NCBI GenBank assembly: GCA_014281115.1
Contig: JACONQ010000004.1
Coordinates: 4,170,249-4,234,248, forward strand
Direction of reading: 5' to 3'
Origin: Laburnicola sp. R22_1
Lineage: Eukaryota; Ascomycota; Dothideomycetes; Pleosporales; Didymosphaeriaceae
DNA: 64,000 nucleotides
The notes beneath the pieces are model-generated. The model saw nothing but the letters and a program-made list of their open reading frames with translations. It was not told where the DNA came from and ran no database searches. The position numbers and the translations under genes were made by a program. Each line of letters starts with the position of its first letter. Position 1 is the stretch's first letter. Of the stretch, positions 22,669 through 33,805 are shown one piece after another.

Positions 22669-24870
22669 CTAGCTCTCCCCAGCATCAGAGCCCGCCTGAC
22701 TCTTCCTCTTGCGCGCATTCTTAAACGGGCTGAGAGCGTCGCTAGTGCCAGCCTTTTCCGGCTCCTCCTCAGGAGCCTGTACGAGCGACAAGATCGGTGC
22801 TTTCATCTTGGGCGTTTTGGCCTTTGGCGTCGTCGATTTCTTCTCGCCTGGGGTATGGTGGGAGTGGAACTCCTCGTCTGTGTCCAAGTCCATCGTCCCC
22901 TTGGAGGTAACGCTCTGGTCGGATTTTCTGCTTCGACTGGTTGTCGTTGTTGGCGTCTTTTGCAGCCGAGTTGCTGCAGAGAAGTCCTCCGCTTCGTTAC
23001 CTGCCTGTTCTTGCTGCTGCCGCTGCTGCCGCTGCTGCTCTTCCGTCGCCGTGTCCGAGTCATCCCGGACAAATTCCTCGGACAAGTGATTGATTCTCCG
23101 CGTCCTACGTTTCTGCTTCCCCGCCTTTTGCGCCGAACCCAGAATCGAAGAATCGTCTTGATCCCGCCCATCCCGCAGCTTTGCCTCTTTCACGTCTCCG
23201 TGCTCCTCATCCCGCGTTTGTCCCTGTGCCACCTGCGCGGATTTTCTTCTCCCAACGTTCCTTTTGGGCTGTTTGGGCGCTCGAATCTTCGCGGGGGACT
23301 TGTAGTCTTCGTCTTCGTCTTCCGACGTCTTCTTCCACGCACGCCCTTTCCCTTTGTAGTGCGCCTTTCTCGACTGCTGCCTTTCTTCAGGCTCAGGATC
23401 CAGTATTCCGTCGTCGTCGTCGTGGTCCTCGTCATCGATTTCGGGAGGCAGTAACGTCGCCTCCTCTTCTACTACTTCGGCTTCTACCTCGACCGGATAC
23501 GAGACCTGGGCTAGTTTGGTCAACTTCGCTTTCGGAGGAGAGAACTTCATGCTGGGCTCCGCCTCTGGTTCGGATACTAGCTCGTCAAAGACCTGCGCAT
23601 GGTGGAAATACGGACGCTGTTGGGCGGGCGTCCGGATGCGCAGTGCGCGTCGAGACGAGGATGAGCCAGGGCCTTCGGGCGAAGCAGCTGCGTTCTTGGG
23701 CGTGACTGCGCCGTCAGCAGGTGTATGGGCCCGCTCATCGTCGCCCAGTGGTATGATCGCTTGCGACTAAGTACACATTAGAGAAGGAATCTCGAAAACA
23801 GACCGCAGACTACATACGGATGGTTTCTTCCTCGGTTTCTTCGCCGAGTTCCCTTTGAGTGGTTCCGAAGTGGCTTTTGCGACCGGGGTGTGATGCTCTA
23901 CTACAGTGCTTATTAGCGTACGTCAATCGCGCAATACAATGTGAAACTTGTCGACGGAAACAAGGGATGCATCATGTCCTGATGTTATGCGTTTGCAGGA
24001 TAAAGACGATGAAGCGGGGTATTATAAGCCGGATGTTCAGTGTCGAGAGGTGCAACTTACTAGGCGCACTAGGCTCGCGAGCATGCGCTGCACCCTCAGC
24101 GACTCCGTTGAAAGATACGGGGCCCTCCTCTTCATCTTCAGTAAGTACGATTTCGGCTGACTGGTGGCGCGCGTCAGTGTTCTGTTCGCACATGTACACA
24201 AGTGAAGCTTACGAGGAATTGCTTCTTCTTCCGCCCACCCGACTTACGCCGCCCATGTACAGGACTGGCCGGGGTGGCAGGCACGGTCTCGTCCTTTGCT
24301 TCAATTTCGTCACTGACTTCTGACACGACGATATCCTCCGACTACGAGACATTAGCTGTGCGCAAACTATCCGAGGTGGAGGTCATTACGAGAATCGTCT
24401 TCTTTGACTTCCGTCTGCGCTTCGCAGCGACTGCCGCCTCCTCAGGCCTGGAGCGTTGGGTTGGGTTTGAAGATTTGCCACCACGACGTACTCCATGACC
24501 ATTCGTCGTGGCCGGTTTCTTGGGCTGGCGCTCCGGTGAACCACGCGCAATGAATTTTGGTGCCTCCAGGTCAGATTCTTCATCCTGCTTTCATCAGAAA
24601 TTTGAGACATGGACAAGTTGCCATCAAATGACATACAGTTGTGGAGTCTTCTTCCCATACGTCCAAAGTCGTATACCATAAGAAAGGCCCCAGGACGTGC
24701 TCTGATGCTGACCAGTCGTCATAGCTTAGAGCATCTGGTGCAGCATCACGCTTGTATATAGCGTACTCTGCACTACCGTAAATGTTAAGCCAAGATTCGA
24801 GAGAGTCGAAACGAGGGCGTGAACCATCATACGTCGCGCGTTTGGCAGGCGCCTGTGCCGTGGGCGCCAT
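22669..24870 (-). CDS. Unrecognised 612-residue charged, probably nuclear protein
   Basis: Six exons: 24870-24637, 24584-24390, 24341-24213, 24160-24061, 23900-23818 and 23766-22669, all with GT...AG introns that close the frame (612 residues). The first 80 residues look folded (RPRFDSLESWLNIYGSAEYA, then LSYDDWSASEHVLGPFLWYT, DVWEED). The rest is disordered: basic patches (KRRRKSKKT, HGRRKSGGRKKKQ, KKPRKKPS), acidic runs (EIDDEDHDDDDG, SEDEDEDY), a Q-rich run (QQRQQRQQQEQ), and SP/TP sites. One short motif, LRIRTPAQQRPYFHHAQVFD, looks like a conserved docking segment. Intron 24342-24389 (48 nt) is needed to avoid an in-frame stop. Likely chromatin- or replication-associated by composition only; I do not recognise the family. 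Confidence 0.72.
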
Positions 24871-26225
24871 CGTGCTGCGTCGAAAAGTCGTGCTTTGGAC
24901 AGAAGAAGAAAAGTGGAGTGAGATAATGTAAGGAAAATCGCAGTCGATGAATGAAAGATGGCAAAGAGCAGCGACAATATGTAATAGCTTATCGGCTAGG
25001 CGCTGCGCCTCGCACCGAGAGCTGCGCGTGGTTCGGCGAATGAAGTGAAGAGAAGTCTGGGGTGAGTGACAGAAAGTAGGTCCAACTCCCACATGCAGAA
25101 CCGGATGAACGGTGTGGTCTTGTCGCACCGTTAGCTAAGACCCAGAACTGCCGCCAGAACAACTCTGAAACAAGACAACTTACCAGATCGCGATAGAGAC
25201 TTGGCCTCGATAATAGCGCGTGATGCAAGCAGCAAACGCTATTTCGTGGTCGAAGGTGTAAGTGGAATGGAAGATCGGGCGCAAAGACGTCCGCCGCGCG
25301 CTAAGGACATCATTGATAATTTCAGCTCGGCTATCAAAGTCATGGCATATGAGAACTTACATCGCAGTGTTGAAGCTTGCAATTGCTGAGGAAGACTCTT
25401 TTCCTCTTGGCAGTTCGGATTAATTTACCCATGTATGACTGCCATTGCCCAACAATTCCAGAACCGTGCGGCATTTTGTTTGCGCACTGCAACGTCTACC
25501 GAAGCTTCACAGGGCCGTCTTGCCGTCACAGGAACACAGAGCAATTAGCAGGCGAATTTGTACTACATGAAGATTGCATAGGCAGCATGAACGAGCACCG
25601 GCTGTTCGTAAGCTTTCATTACGAGGTCATCTTCTTCTGCTTACGCCTTCTGGCGGAGTGTCCTCGCGAATGAACGACATGTTTCTGCGCGCAAAGATAT
25701 GTGAACAAGGTCCATAAATCCAGAACTGTGTCTGCCTAGCGGAAGGCGTCTCCGTGGCCTTGTGGATTATATACAGAATCATGAAAAGTCAGTCTTGCAA
25801 ACGATTGCCACCTCCGACCCGTACCACCAGATGCGAGCACACCACAAGAGAAGCCCATGGCCCAAGGGTATACAACCGCAAAGTGAGTCCCAACCACCGA
25901 GAAAAAAAATAGATGCACATCCCCAAACCAAGATTGAACGAAGAAAACGCCAATGTACCGCATGCTTGAAGAGCCCATTTGTCCGAAGAGACACACCCAT
26001 TCGTCGAACCTCTGATAAGACAAGAGGAGAACAGTGATATTAAAACCGGGCGTTCCAAGGAGGGGTAGAAGTGAAGGTCGACGAGTTGAAAACTCATGCG
26101 ACAGAAATTGACTGTGAAAACAGCCGACTTAAAGCCCAGACACCGTCTAAGGCTCTACGCTGAACCAGACGTAATGCATGAAATGGGTTATACGGAAACA
26201 GCACCAAAAGTGGTTCTGGAGAAAA
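24871..26225. other. Promoter of the 612-residue gene and SPT7 3' flank
   Basis: About 1.35 kb with no recognisable gene. Short frames on both strands (25201-25389, 25377-25673, 25762-26037) are unfamiliar and unsupported. Confidence 0.5.
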
Positions 26226-29200
26226 TTATGCTGCGAGGATGCTTTCGGGGCTAATCATTCCCACAGCGCTGCCATCGTCTTTTTCAGGCTCGGGGACGTT
26301 TTGGTTCTCTTTTTGTGGCATCTCCAGCTTGAGCTTGCCCACCGGTTTTCCGAGACCTTTCATTAGACCGCCATTCGCATTAATACCATGATCATTGGCA
26401 CCGTTGTCTTCCTTTTCCTCGTCTAGCTTTCGCTTCTTCCGTGCCATCTGCTGCTGCTCTCTCAATGGACGCTTGCGTGGACTTGAAATCTTGCCAGTCG
26501 GAGGGAGACGCGGCTTGGGGAACCGCTGTTTGGGCGGAAGGTCTTCATCCTCGACGAGTGATTGATTATTGTTATCATGCAATTTGGCAAGGAACCAGTT
26601 TCGCATGAGTCCAATTTGACCGCCGACGTTTTGTACCGTGACCGGCTCGAATTTCGAAGGCTCCTCCATGAGAGCGCCTGTTGTGGTAACGTTGCTGGCA
26701 CAATATTAAGGTTAACTCGGATAGCAGATACTTAAAAACATACTTTGTGTTCTGAGCAGCGTAGGCGTGGTGCATCCTATTTTGCAATAGGTGCAATGGA
26801 ACGCTGAACGCCACGCCAAACTCTTTGTCGAGGCCAAGCTCTTTGAAACCGAAGAAATCTTCGCCGATATCCTCAGCAAAATCACCGCCGACGAATTGCT
26901 CGCTGCCGTCGTTGAAAGCACCAGAGCCATCCGCACCGGCATTGTCGAGAGCAGGTCGTAGCAGTTCAGCATAGTAAGAGCGCATCCGATCATGCATGCC
27001 AGCCAGTTTGCTCCCGAGTCGTTCGACATCATCATTCACATATGTCTCCAAAGCCTCAAGTTCAACACCGTTCACCTGCAGTGAATGTAACAGCGCTTCT
27101 TCGTGGGTGAATCTTGGTACCCAGTTCGTAGGCGTACCATGCTCAGTAGGCACTGCTATCTCGGACTTCATCTTCGGCATCTCTCGATATAATCCAAAGC
27201 TGGCCACGAGTTTCTGAAAAAAGTCGCCTGCAATGTCAGTAATGGCGTCGAGCGCAGAGGGCTGAAATTCTTCGAAGCCAGCGTGGTAGAAGATTTTGCC
27301 CACGCTACGCTGGAGCGCTGCGCGACAGACGTAAGGTGCCATGACAGGTCCTTCTTCAGAAACAACCATGGGCTCGATGTCAGCCTCAATAAAGGGTTTC
27401 GGATCGTACTTCTGGAACTGGTTTGAGTAGACCTGCAATGATCAGCAAAAGGTACATCAACATAGGGCAAGCAACGAACTTGTGACTGCAGCTGCATTTG
27501 CTTCACAATCCCGATTTTGGAGCAGATCTTTCTGGTCTCCTGCATTTGTCGCATATTAGACTCCATCTTCTTTGCCAGAGCACTATCAGGCGATGTGAAT
27601 TGGCCACTGGGTACAATACGCATGTACTCTTCATTCTGCTGAATAACATGCCCTTCGGGATCTTCGACCCACTGGAGTCGTTCATCGAGGTCCGGGATAG
27701 TACAGACGGGGTCGTAGTAATCTGGAACCTGCCGTTCTTCCTCTCCTGCGATACCCTCAGCCAAGGTTTCGCTAGTCGTAGGTTTCGCGCCGTCTTTGCC
27801 ATCTGAAAAAGACGTAGAAGTGCCGGAGGTATCCTCTTCGTTAGCTTGTTTCCGATGCCGCGCCCATCTCCTCATACCCGCTTTACTACGCAAGATAGCA
27901 GGCTCGTCCACCTGTAGCTGGTCATCCCGGAACAAACGATGGCGCTCGGCTGCAATCGTCGCCCGGTCCTTCATAGTAACCTGCTTCCACGTTTTATATT
28001 CAAAATCGTCCATGTCGGCATCCTCTTCAGTGAAGCCACTAACTGAAGCACCAGTACCGTCAGGCTCTGATACATCCGCCTGACTGCCGTGCGCTCCGTT
28101 GCGCAAAATGCCATTGGGCCCAATAGGAGTGAGGGTACCAGGTGGCGGTGTTGCAAAGCCATTCATACTTCCCTCCATCTCTGAGTCTGCGCGTAGAAAC
28201 TCGTTTTTTAGATTAGAGACAGTGTGATTGAGAGTTGGTGGGCCTGGCTTGCTTTCCGGACCGGGGGTGCCTTCCAGACCGGCTGGAGGTGCTTTTCTTG
28301 CTGTGCTGCTTCCTTTACCACCCTTACTCGGCGCTTTGCGGCCCCGAGAAGCCATGATCGGCTCTTCGTCTTCGCTGTCCTCGGCGCCGTCCGCGTCGGG
28401 ATCACCGTTGCGCATCCTGCGCTCTTCAGCTTCTACTTCGGCGCGATCGCGAATGGTGATGTCGGGAATGAGCGGCACAAGCTTTTCAGTCTCTTTGCGC
28501 ATATAGAGCGCTTTCTTGCGGAGAGGATGATCGGATGCGGAGTTGTACTTCAGGCAGTTGGCCCAGATGAGCATGAGGTCGTCTACGAAATCCTTCTTCG
28601 ACTTGTAGGCCAATTGTTTGAGCTTCTTCATCATGGTACCAATATCCATGGGCTGCTTGATGACATTGTAGTAGTCGGGCGCTTCTCTCTTATTGACGCG
28701 CTGGAGGAAGGGGTTGGCGTGCTCGCCGGCCTTGAGCTCCATGATGACCTTTTCCATGCTCTCGTACAGTTCCTCTTGTCCGACGCGGTCCTCGTTGGCC
28801 CATTTGCTCCGATTCTTCCTTACTTCGCTGATCAGACTGCGCAGCTGAGTATCACTAGCGTTGACTTTGTCTCTCTGCGCATCTATGCGCGCGATCAGAT
28901 GCTTTAGCGTGAGACTGGACGCGCCCAAGTTGGTGGTGCTGAGCGTTCCTTGCTGGGGAGCCGCGCTTGCGCCGGGTGCCGGAGTGGTCGCAGACTGGCC
29001 AGATACCTCTGTCTCGACTTGGCGGTCAAGCTCGTCAAGCTTCTGCTGTTCCAGCATCGCGTCCCGATCGTTTTCCAGGGTGTAGAACATGGTGTGAAAG
29101 CTGCGCTTCGCCGCGTCTTCGGCGGCCACCTTGTCTTGCTGCAGCTTCTTGCGCACATCGTCGGCTGATCTGGGTTGCTCCGCGCCCGGAGTGCCGATGG

Positions 29201-29756
29201 ACTCGATGCCCAGTTTGCTCGACAACGATGATATTCGAAAGCTTGGCGGTTCGAGGACAGCGACGGCGGTTCCGTTCGAGGCGCTCTTCGCAAGGAGCGG
29301 CGAGGTGCGGGCATCGTCTTCTTCATCAGCGTCGTCATCGTCGCCGTAGTCGTCTTCGTCGATTGTCCGAGCCGCTTTCTTTGGTGTCGCGGCCGGGGCC
29401 GGGCGCGCGTCATGTGCTGCTGCGGCAGCGACGTCGGCGGGCGACCCTGTCCCCTGCGCGGCACTCTCATCAAGGCCATCATGTCCCCGATCACCTCCCA
29501 GTATAGCGGCCAGACGCGCCTCGCTGCGCAGGTAGTTCTCGCGCCAGCGCGCAGCCCGGGGGTCGTCCTCGGCCGCGGCCTCGAGCCCCTCCGCCAGGAC
29601 GTTATTGTTGGAGCCGTTGGACATGGCTTCATCGCTCAACGAAGCATTGGGTGTGCGCAGACGGTGTGCGTTGGACGGGCGGCGTACATAGTTCTGGCGG
29701 TCGCGTATTGATGGATGTAGAGACATGGAGGCGCTCGCTGTGGGGGGGCTTGGCAA
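26226..29756 (-). CDS. SPT7: SPT7, bromodomain subunit of the SAGA complex
   Basis: Structural core subunit of SAGA histone acetyltransferase/coactivator. Exons 29756-27480, 27432-26744 and 26694-26226 encode 1144 residues. The bromodomain lies at about residues 320-420: [50 protein letters not shown]. Before it is [18 protein letters not shown]; after it are acidic and low-complexity linkers, then [20 protein letters not shown] and a QVPDYYDPV region. The histone fold at about residues 790-870 ([36 protein letters not shown]) is the Taf10-binding part. The tail is basic and rich in K, R and P. The first intron uses a GTTCGT donor. A later start at 29726 is possible. Confidence 0.93.
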
Positions 29757-31325
29757 GAGCGACCCGGTCTCTTAGGATGGCTCTGCCCTCCGCGCTGCGA
29801 CCTCGTACAGATGTCGCGGCGAGGTAAAAGCAAGCATGGAAGATGGTCGGCGATGGGCGAGATGAAGGCCGACGACTTCGAGATGGAATTTGATGTTGGG
29901 CGTTGGCCTGAAGGGCCGCGGTGTCTGCTCGGTCGTTGTCGCGGAGCAGGTGCAGTGGAGGAGGTCTCCTGCCTCGTTGAAATTAGGTTAGCGCTACTGC
30001 CCAATTGAGCCTTAGCGTCGCTCTCCCGCAAACCACAGTCGACACGTCAAGCCTCTGTAGATGGAGATTCTAGTTTGGCATCTGCATCGTTCTCGTGTGT
30101 GTGCGCTACGTTATCGCTGCCTAAGCATCTACAATCGTCCTTGGACTTTGTGAGCCAGCAGCCATACAATCACACGGAGGTCTCTTGATTTGCTCTATGC
30201 AATCGTGTCAGAAGATAATGGCATATATGTAACAGCCGAGTTTAGTATGCGCACCTCGAGGTTATAAAAGGGTCTTCGTGGTATGTTTCTGTCCTTCTCT
30301 TTCCGGGAGACTTGATTGGTTGCGTCCACTGTAGGGAGCTCTTTTGAAAACAGTCTAGATTCCGAAATACTCGTAATAGCAACCGACCGGTTTACATTTA
30401 TTCATATCTGTTTAGACTCGACTTGACCTTCTACAGATGATAAGATTTAACAGCACAACTAAGGTTCAACAGCCAAAGTGCGTAAAAAAAGGGCGCGATT
30501 GGGACCGACCACAGTGGGGAGCCGAAACATGCCGATACTTGCTCGTCATGATGGGATGCATATCACCAATGGCATCTTTTCCTAGCTACAATACTACAAT
30601 GTAATCCCATCAGCAAGGTCATGAACATGCGGCAAGATAATTCTACTATGGAAGGCTTACAACTCCCAAGCTGTTGTTGGCTACCTTAGGTATTGCTAAC
30701 ATTTATCACTCGTCGTCTTACTGGCCTTATGTGCGTACTACATACCTTGGGGTATTTCAATGCACGGGTGTCGCATCTAATGTTAGGGAATTGGTCTCGA
30801 TAAGCGGGCTTTCGTACATGTGTCTGGCTGTGGTGAATACCCCAACTTGCAAAATCTTAGCCTGTGTCCGGCTAAGTACGTCGTATATTAGTCGGACTAT
30901 TAATCACCTCCTTTGACGTCTACCATGCGTTGCATCACGGTCTGCTTAAGCAATTACAACTTCTAACAGCTATTAGGTGCTCCGCGGGATGCCAGTGTTT
31001 TCATCTTGAAGCGAGATCCGTACACCAGGCGGCAGTTATGGGAGATTATCCGTATACCCTCTGCAATTTTGTTTTCAAAATTCCAAAAACATCATCCTTT
31101 TCTAAGGTTCATCTCAAGCCACGTCGCACCGAACCCGTGGACCTCCGCCCCACACGTGACCCACCCTGCAGACGTCACTGAAACCGGTTAGTGGCCGAGA
31201 GCTACAACATAGCCTTGTGAACACGAAGCTGGACCTCACTGATTCCCGAATCCCCACGACCTCCGCCTGCCGCTATACTATGCCTCTATCTTCGAGGTAG
31301 GGAACGTTGGAAATCAGCCGCTATG
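29757..31325. other. Intergenic interval with a dispersed repeat
   Basis: About 1.57 kb between divergent SPT7 and the VanZ-like gene. It carries part of the dispersed repeat (30397-30528). Weak frames at 30674-30916 and 30930-31191 have no domain. The last 150 bp should hold the VanZ-like promoter. Confidence 0.5.
30397..30528 (+). repeat. Dispersed repeat, copy 2 (left part only)
   Basis: Inverted relative to copy 1. Shared blocks are TTTATTCATATCTGTTTA, AAGGTTCAACAGCCAAAGT, GGGCGCGATTGGGA and CCACAGTGGGGAGCCGAA. It stops where copy 1 continues into the TTTACTAAGCAGGGGG block, so this copy is truncated. Confidence 0.8.
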
Positions 31326-32315
31326 ATGCGCATCCGGAAGCCTTTCGCAGGTACGTACACGCACGACCAGCTACGCCGCCAGAACCTGGAGCTGCTTGAG
31401 ATAGCTCGCGCTCGCGTTGGCGATATGCCTCCCTCTGGACAGCATGTACAGCTACCGGAGCCTCCGGATCACAGCAATCGAGCTGGTTGGCCTGCTCGTC
31501 AGCTTTTTCTGACCTTTCCGCGACATCCCACCCTTCCGCTGCAAACTCCACTGCGCTCTATCCGAGGCGCCGAGATTCGAATTTCGCGATACCACAACTA
31601 ACAACCCGCAGGCGCATTCCTCGTCATACTTTTCATCTCTGCCGCCGGCGCATTCGCCCCCGCCGAATACAACGTCGCTCCATCGTACAAGCAATCCGAC
31701 AAAGCTCTCCACTTTGTCGCCTTCTTCCTGCTTACGTTGACGTTTTATTGGATCCTCGAGGCGTCCAGGCGGAAGGTGTTGCAGCTTACATTTACGGTTT
31801 GCACATTGGGGTTGGGCTTTGCGAGTGAGATTCTACAAGGATTGTTGACTGTAAGCACCTCATTCCATCGGTCTTCTCGTGGTGTTGGGTTGCCTGGATG
31901 CGGGGGAAGACATGGAGGCATTTATGCTTCAGCGGGAGTCTATATATATGTGAAGGAGGAAGAAGCTAAATTTGAACAGGTTGATCGCATATTTGATTAC
32001 TTCGACATCGTTGCAAACGTTCTGGGTTCCTTGGGTGCCATCGCACTGTGCAATTGGTACCACAAGCGCATGCTCGAGCGCAAGCGAGCATCACGAGGCT
32101 ACGGAGCTGTTGCTGACGGGGACCACGATGACTTTGACATTGAACTCGGAGAGAATATTGAGGGGCAAGAGTCGGGAATTGTGAGACCAAATGTAGAGCG
32201 CGAGCTGGACAACTGGGACGAGAATGCTGAGGATTGGGATACAACGGAGCCTGTGGTCGATTTGAGTGGACAAGCCGATGGCGGTGATTTGGGTGAAAGT
32301 AAGAGGCAAGATTAG
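31326..32315 (+). CDS. VanZ-like domain membrane protein
   Basis: Small multispanning membrane protein with the VanZ-like fold; the role in fungi is unknown. Exons 31326-31350, 31612-31850 and 31980-32315 encode 199 residues. The short first exon gives MRIRKPFAG, joining to AFLVILFISAAGAFAPAEYN, then the conserved SDKALHFVAFFLLTLTFYWI, LQLTFTVCTLGLGFASEILQ and YFDIVANVLGSLGAIALCNW. These are the HF...E...D...N..G residues of the VanZ family. The C-terminal 90 residues are hydrophilic and acidic. The first intron is long for this window (261 nt) with a good AACTAAC branch site; an ATG two codons earlier (31323) is equally possible. Convergent with the eS26 gene. Confidence 0.8.
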
Positions 32316-32667
32316 AGGGCGGTGTAACCGGGGAGGTGTACGATTGCGCATTCGTGTCTTTTATTGGATACCACCATGTGGGAGTGTTCTAGGCATGTAA
32401 CCGTATCGTCTGCAGCGTTTCACGTAAGTAATGTCACGCCAGAGGACCATTTCCATGGCTGTCGCATATCGAATCGGAATTCGTTTACAAGCTCGTAGCT
32501 ATCCTTCGGTGCTCTCTCGACCCGTTGGAGCAAGCTCTTGACCATCATTGATCATATTGGCCTGTCTAGCCTCCATCGATTCATGCATGTTTTAGAATGA
32601 CCCATGGACCCATACCGAGCGCCATCACTTAACCATCAGACCCCGTGCACATTCCCGTTTTATCAAT

Positions 32668-33233
32668 TTACGCGGCGGCAGCGGCAACACCCTGCTTGGG
32701 GGCGGCCTGGTTGGGGTTGACCTTCTTTCCATCCTTGTTGTACCGGACGCGCGGCGGGGGCGCACGGTTGCGACGACCCTCCCGTGAGCGAACACTAGAA
32801 ATTGAGTTAGAGGCTGGGATGATGTCTCGGTGTCGTTGCTATCGTGCTGGACGTACCGAACGATCTTTCCGTGGATGGCGCAGGAAACGCAGTACTGGAG
32901 CTTCAAGTACATCTTGGGGACGGTGTACTCGGGGAAGACGGAGGCATCGGAAATATCACCTTCCCAGCGTGTTAGCCCACTTCTGCCCGATTTGATCTTC
33001 ATGGTGTGCGGAGTGGCGGCGACATACGGATGGCGGCAGACTCGACCATGTTCCTGATGGTGAATCTCTTGATTGCCTTGTCCTTGGGGGTGCATCGAGA
33101 GCAGTTGGAGCAACGGATGGGCTTAACGTGGCCGCGGCCCTTCTTGTTGCGACCGCTGCGAGCTGTTAGTCTTGCATGGCCACAAGAGTGCAGGTTTCGA
33201 GATTGCCTACTTGGAAGCTCGCTTCTTGACCAT
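32668..33233 (-). CDS. RPS26: 40S ribosomal protein eS26
   Basis: Small-subunit ribosomal protein at the mRNA exit channel. Exons 33233-33211, 33155-33028, 32959-32857 and 32794-32668 encode 126 residues. The sequence is unmistakable: [40 protein letters not shown], a zinc-binding set of CxxC pairs (RCSNC and YCVSC), and the [11 protein letters not shown] region, then an alanine-rich end. Four exons in so short a gene is typical of fungal ribosomal protein genes, which often carry regulatory introns. The second exon acceptor is 33156-33157 (CTCGCAG); the upstream CTAACAG would break the frame. It shares a 572 bp divergent promoter with the CBS/PB1 gene. Confidence 0.97.
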
Positions 33234-33805
33234 GTTGGGCTGATTCTGCAAGATGTTAACCCGGATGCCGGATGGGCTTCGCGAACGAGTATGCGCACCA
33301 AAGAGGGAGTATCTCGGAGTCAGCGGTGTGGGTTGGCGTTGTGGTGTCGTTGCGGGCGGCGGTGATGGAGGAGCCAAATTGAATGTGGGCGTAGCGAGCG
33401 CGGGTGCCGAGCTTGATCCGCATCTAATCTTATCGCTTGGCAAGACCGTCCACGCAGTTACCTGCCTGCACCGGAACCTTGGAACCGCTTCTAAGTGGAG
33501 TAGCTCCCCAACGGTGCTTTAATGACACATGCACGTTCACTGTTGATTCCATGCGACTGTTCTTGCGGATAATGACTTTGGAATTGTGCACCTGTGTTGC
33601 TCCCCGTGAACGCCCTTGTGACCGGCATAACGGCGCTTGGCCCGATACAGCAGCGACCGAGCGCGTTTTGTTTATTGGTTGCTAGGGCCGTGCCTTCCTC
33701 TGCTTCCCTGCGAACACTCGACAGATAACCCCTACTGGTGCCACGCCTTGAACGTCTGCCCACTGTCTGACCGATAAGAGGCCCGCTCTCTCTCAACTCG
33801 CAGCC
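33234..33805. promoter_or_regulatory. Divergent promoter eS26 / CBS-PB1 gene
   Basis: 572 bp between divergent starts. The side near eS26 is GT/GC-rich. Fragmentary frames on both strands are shadows. I do not see a confident ribosomal-protein-gene element. Confidence 0.45.
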
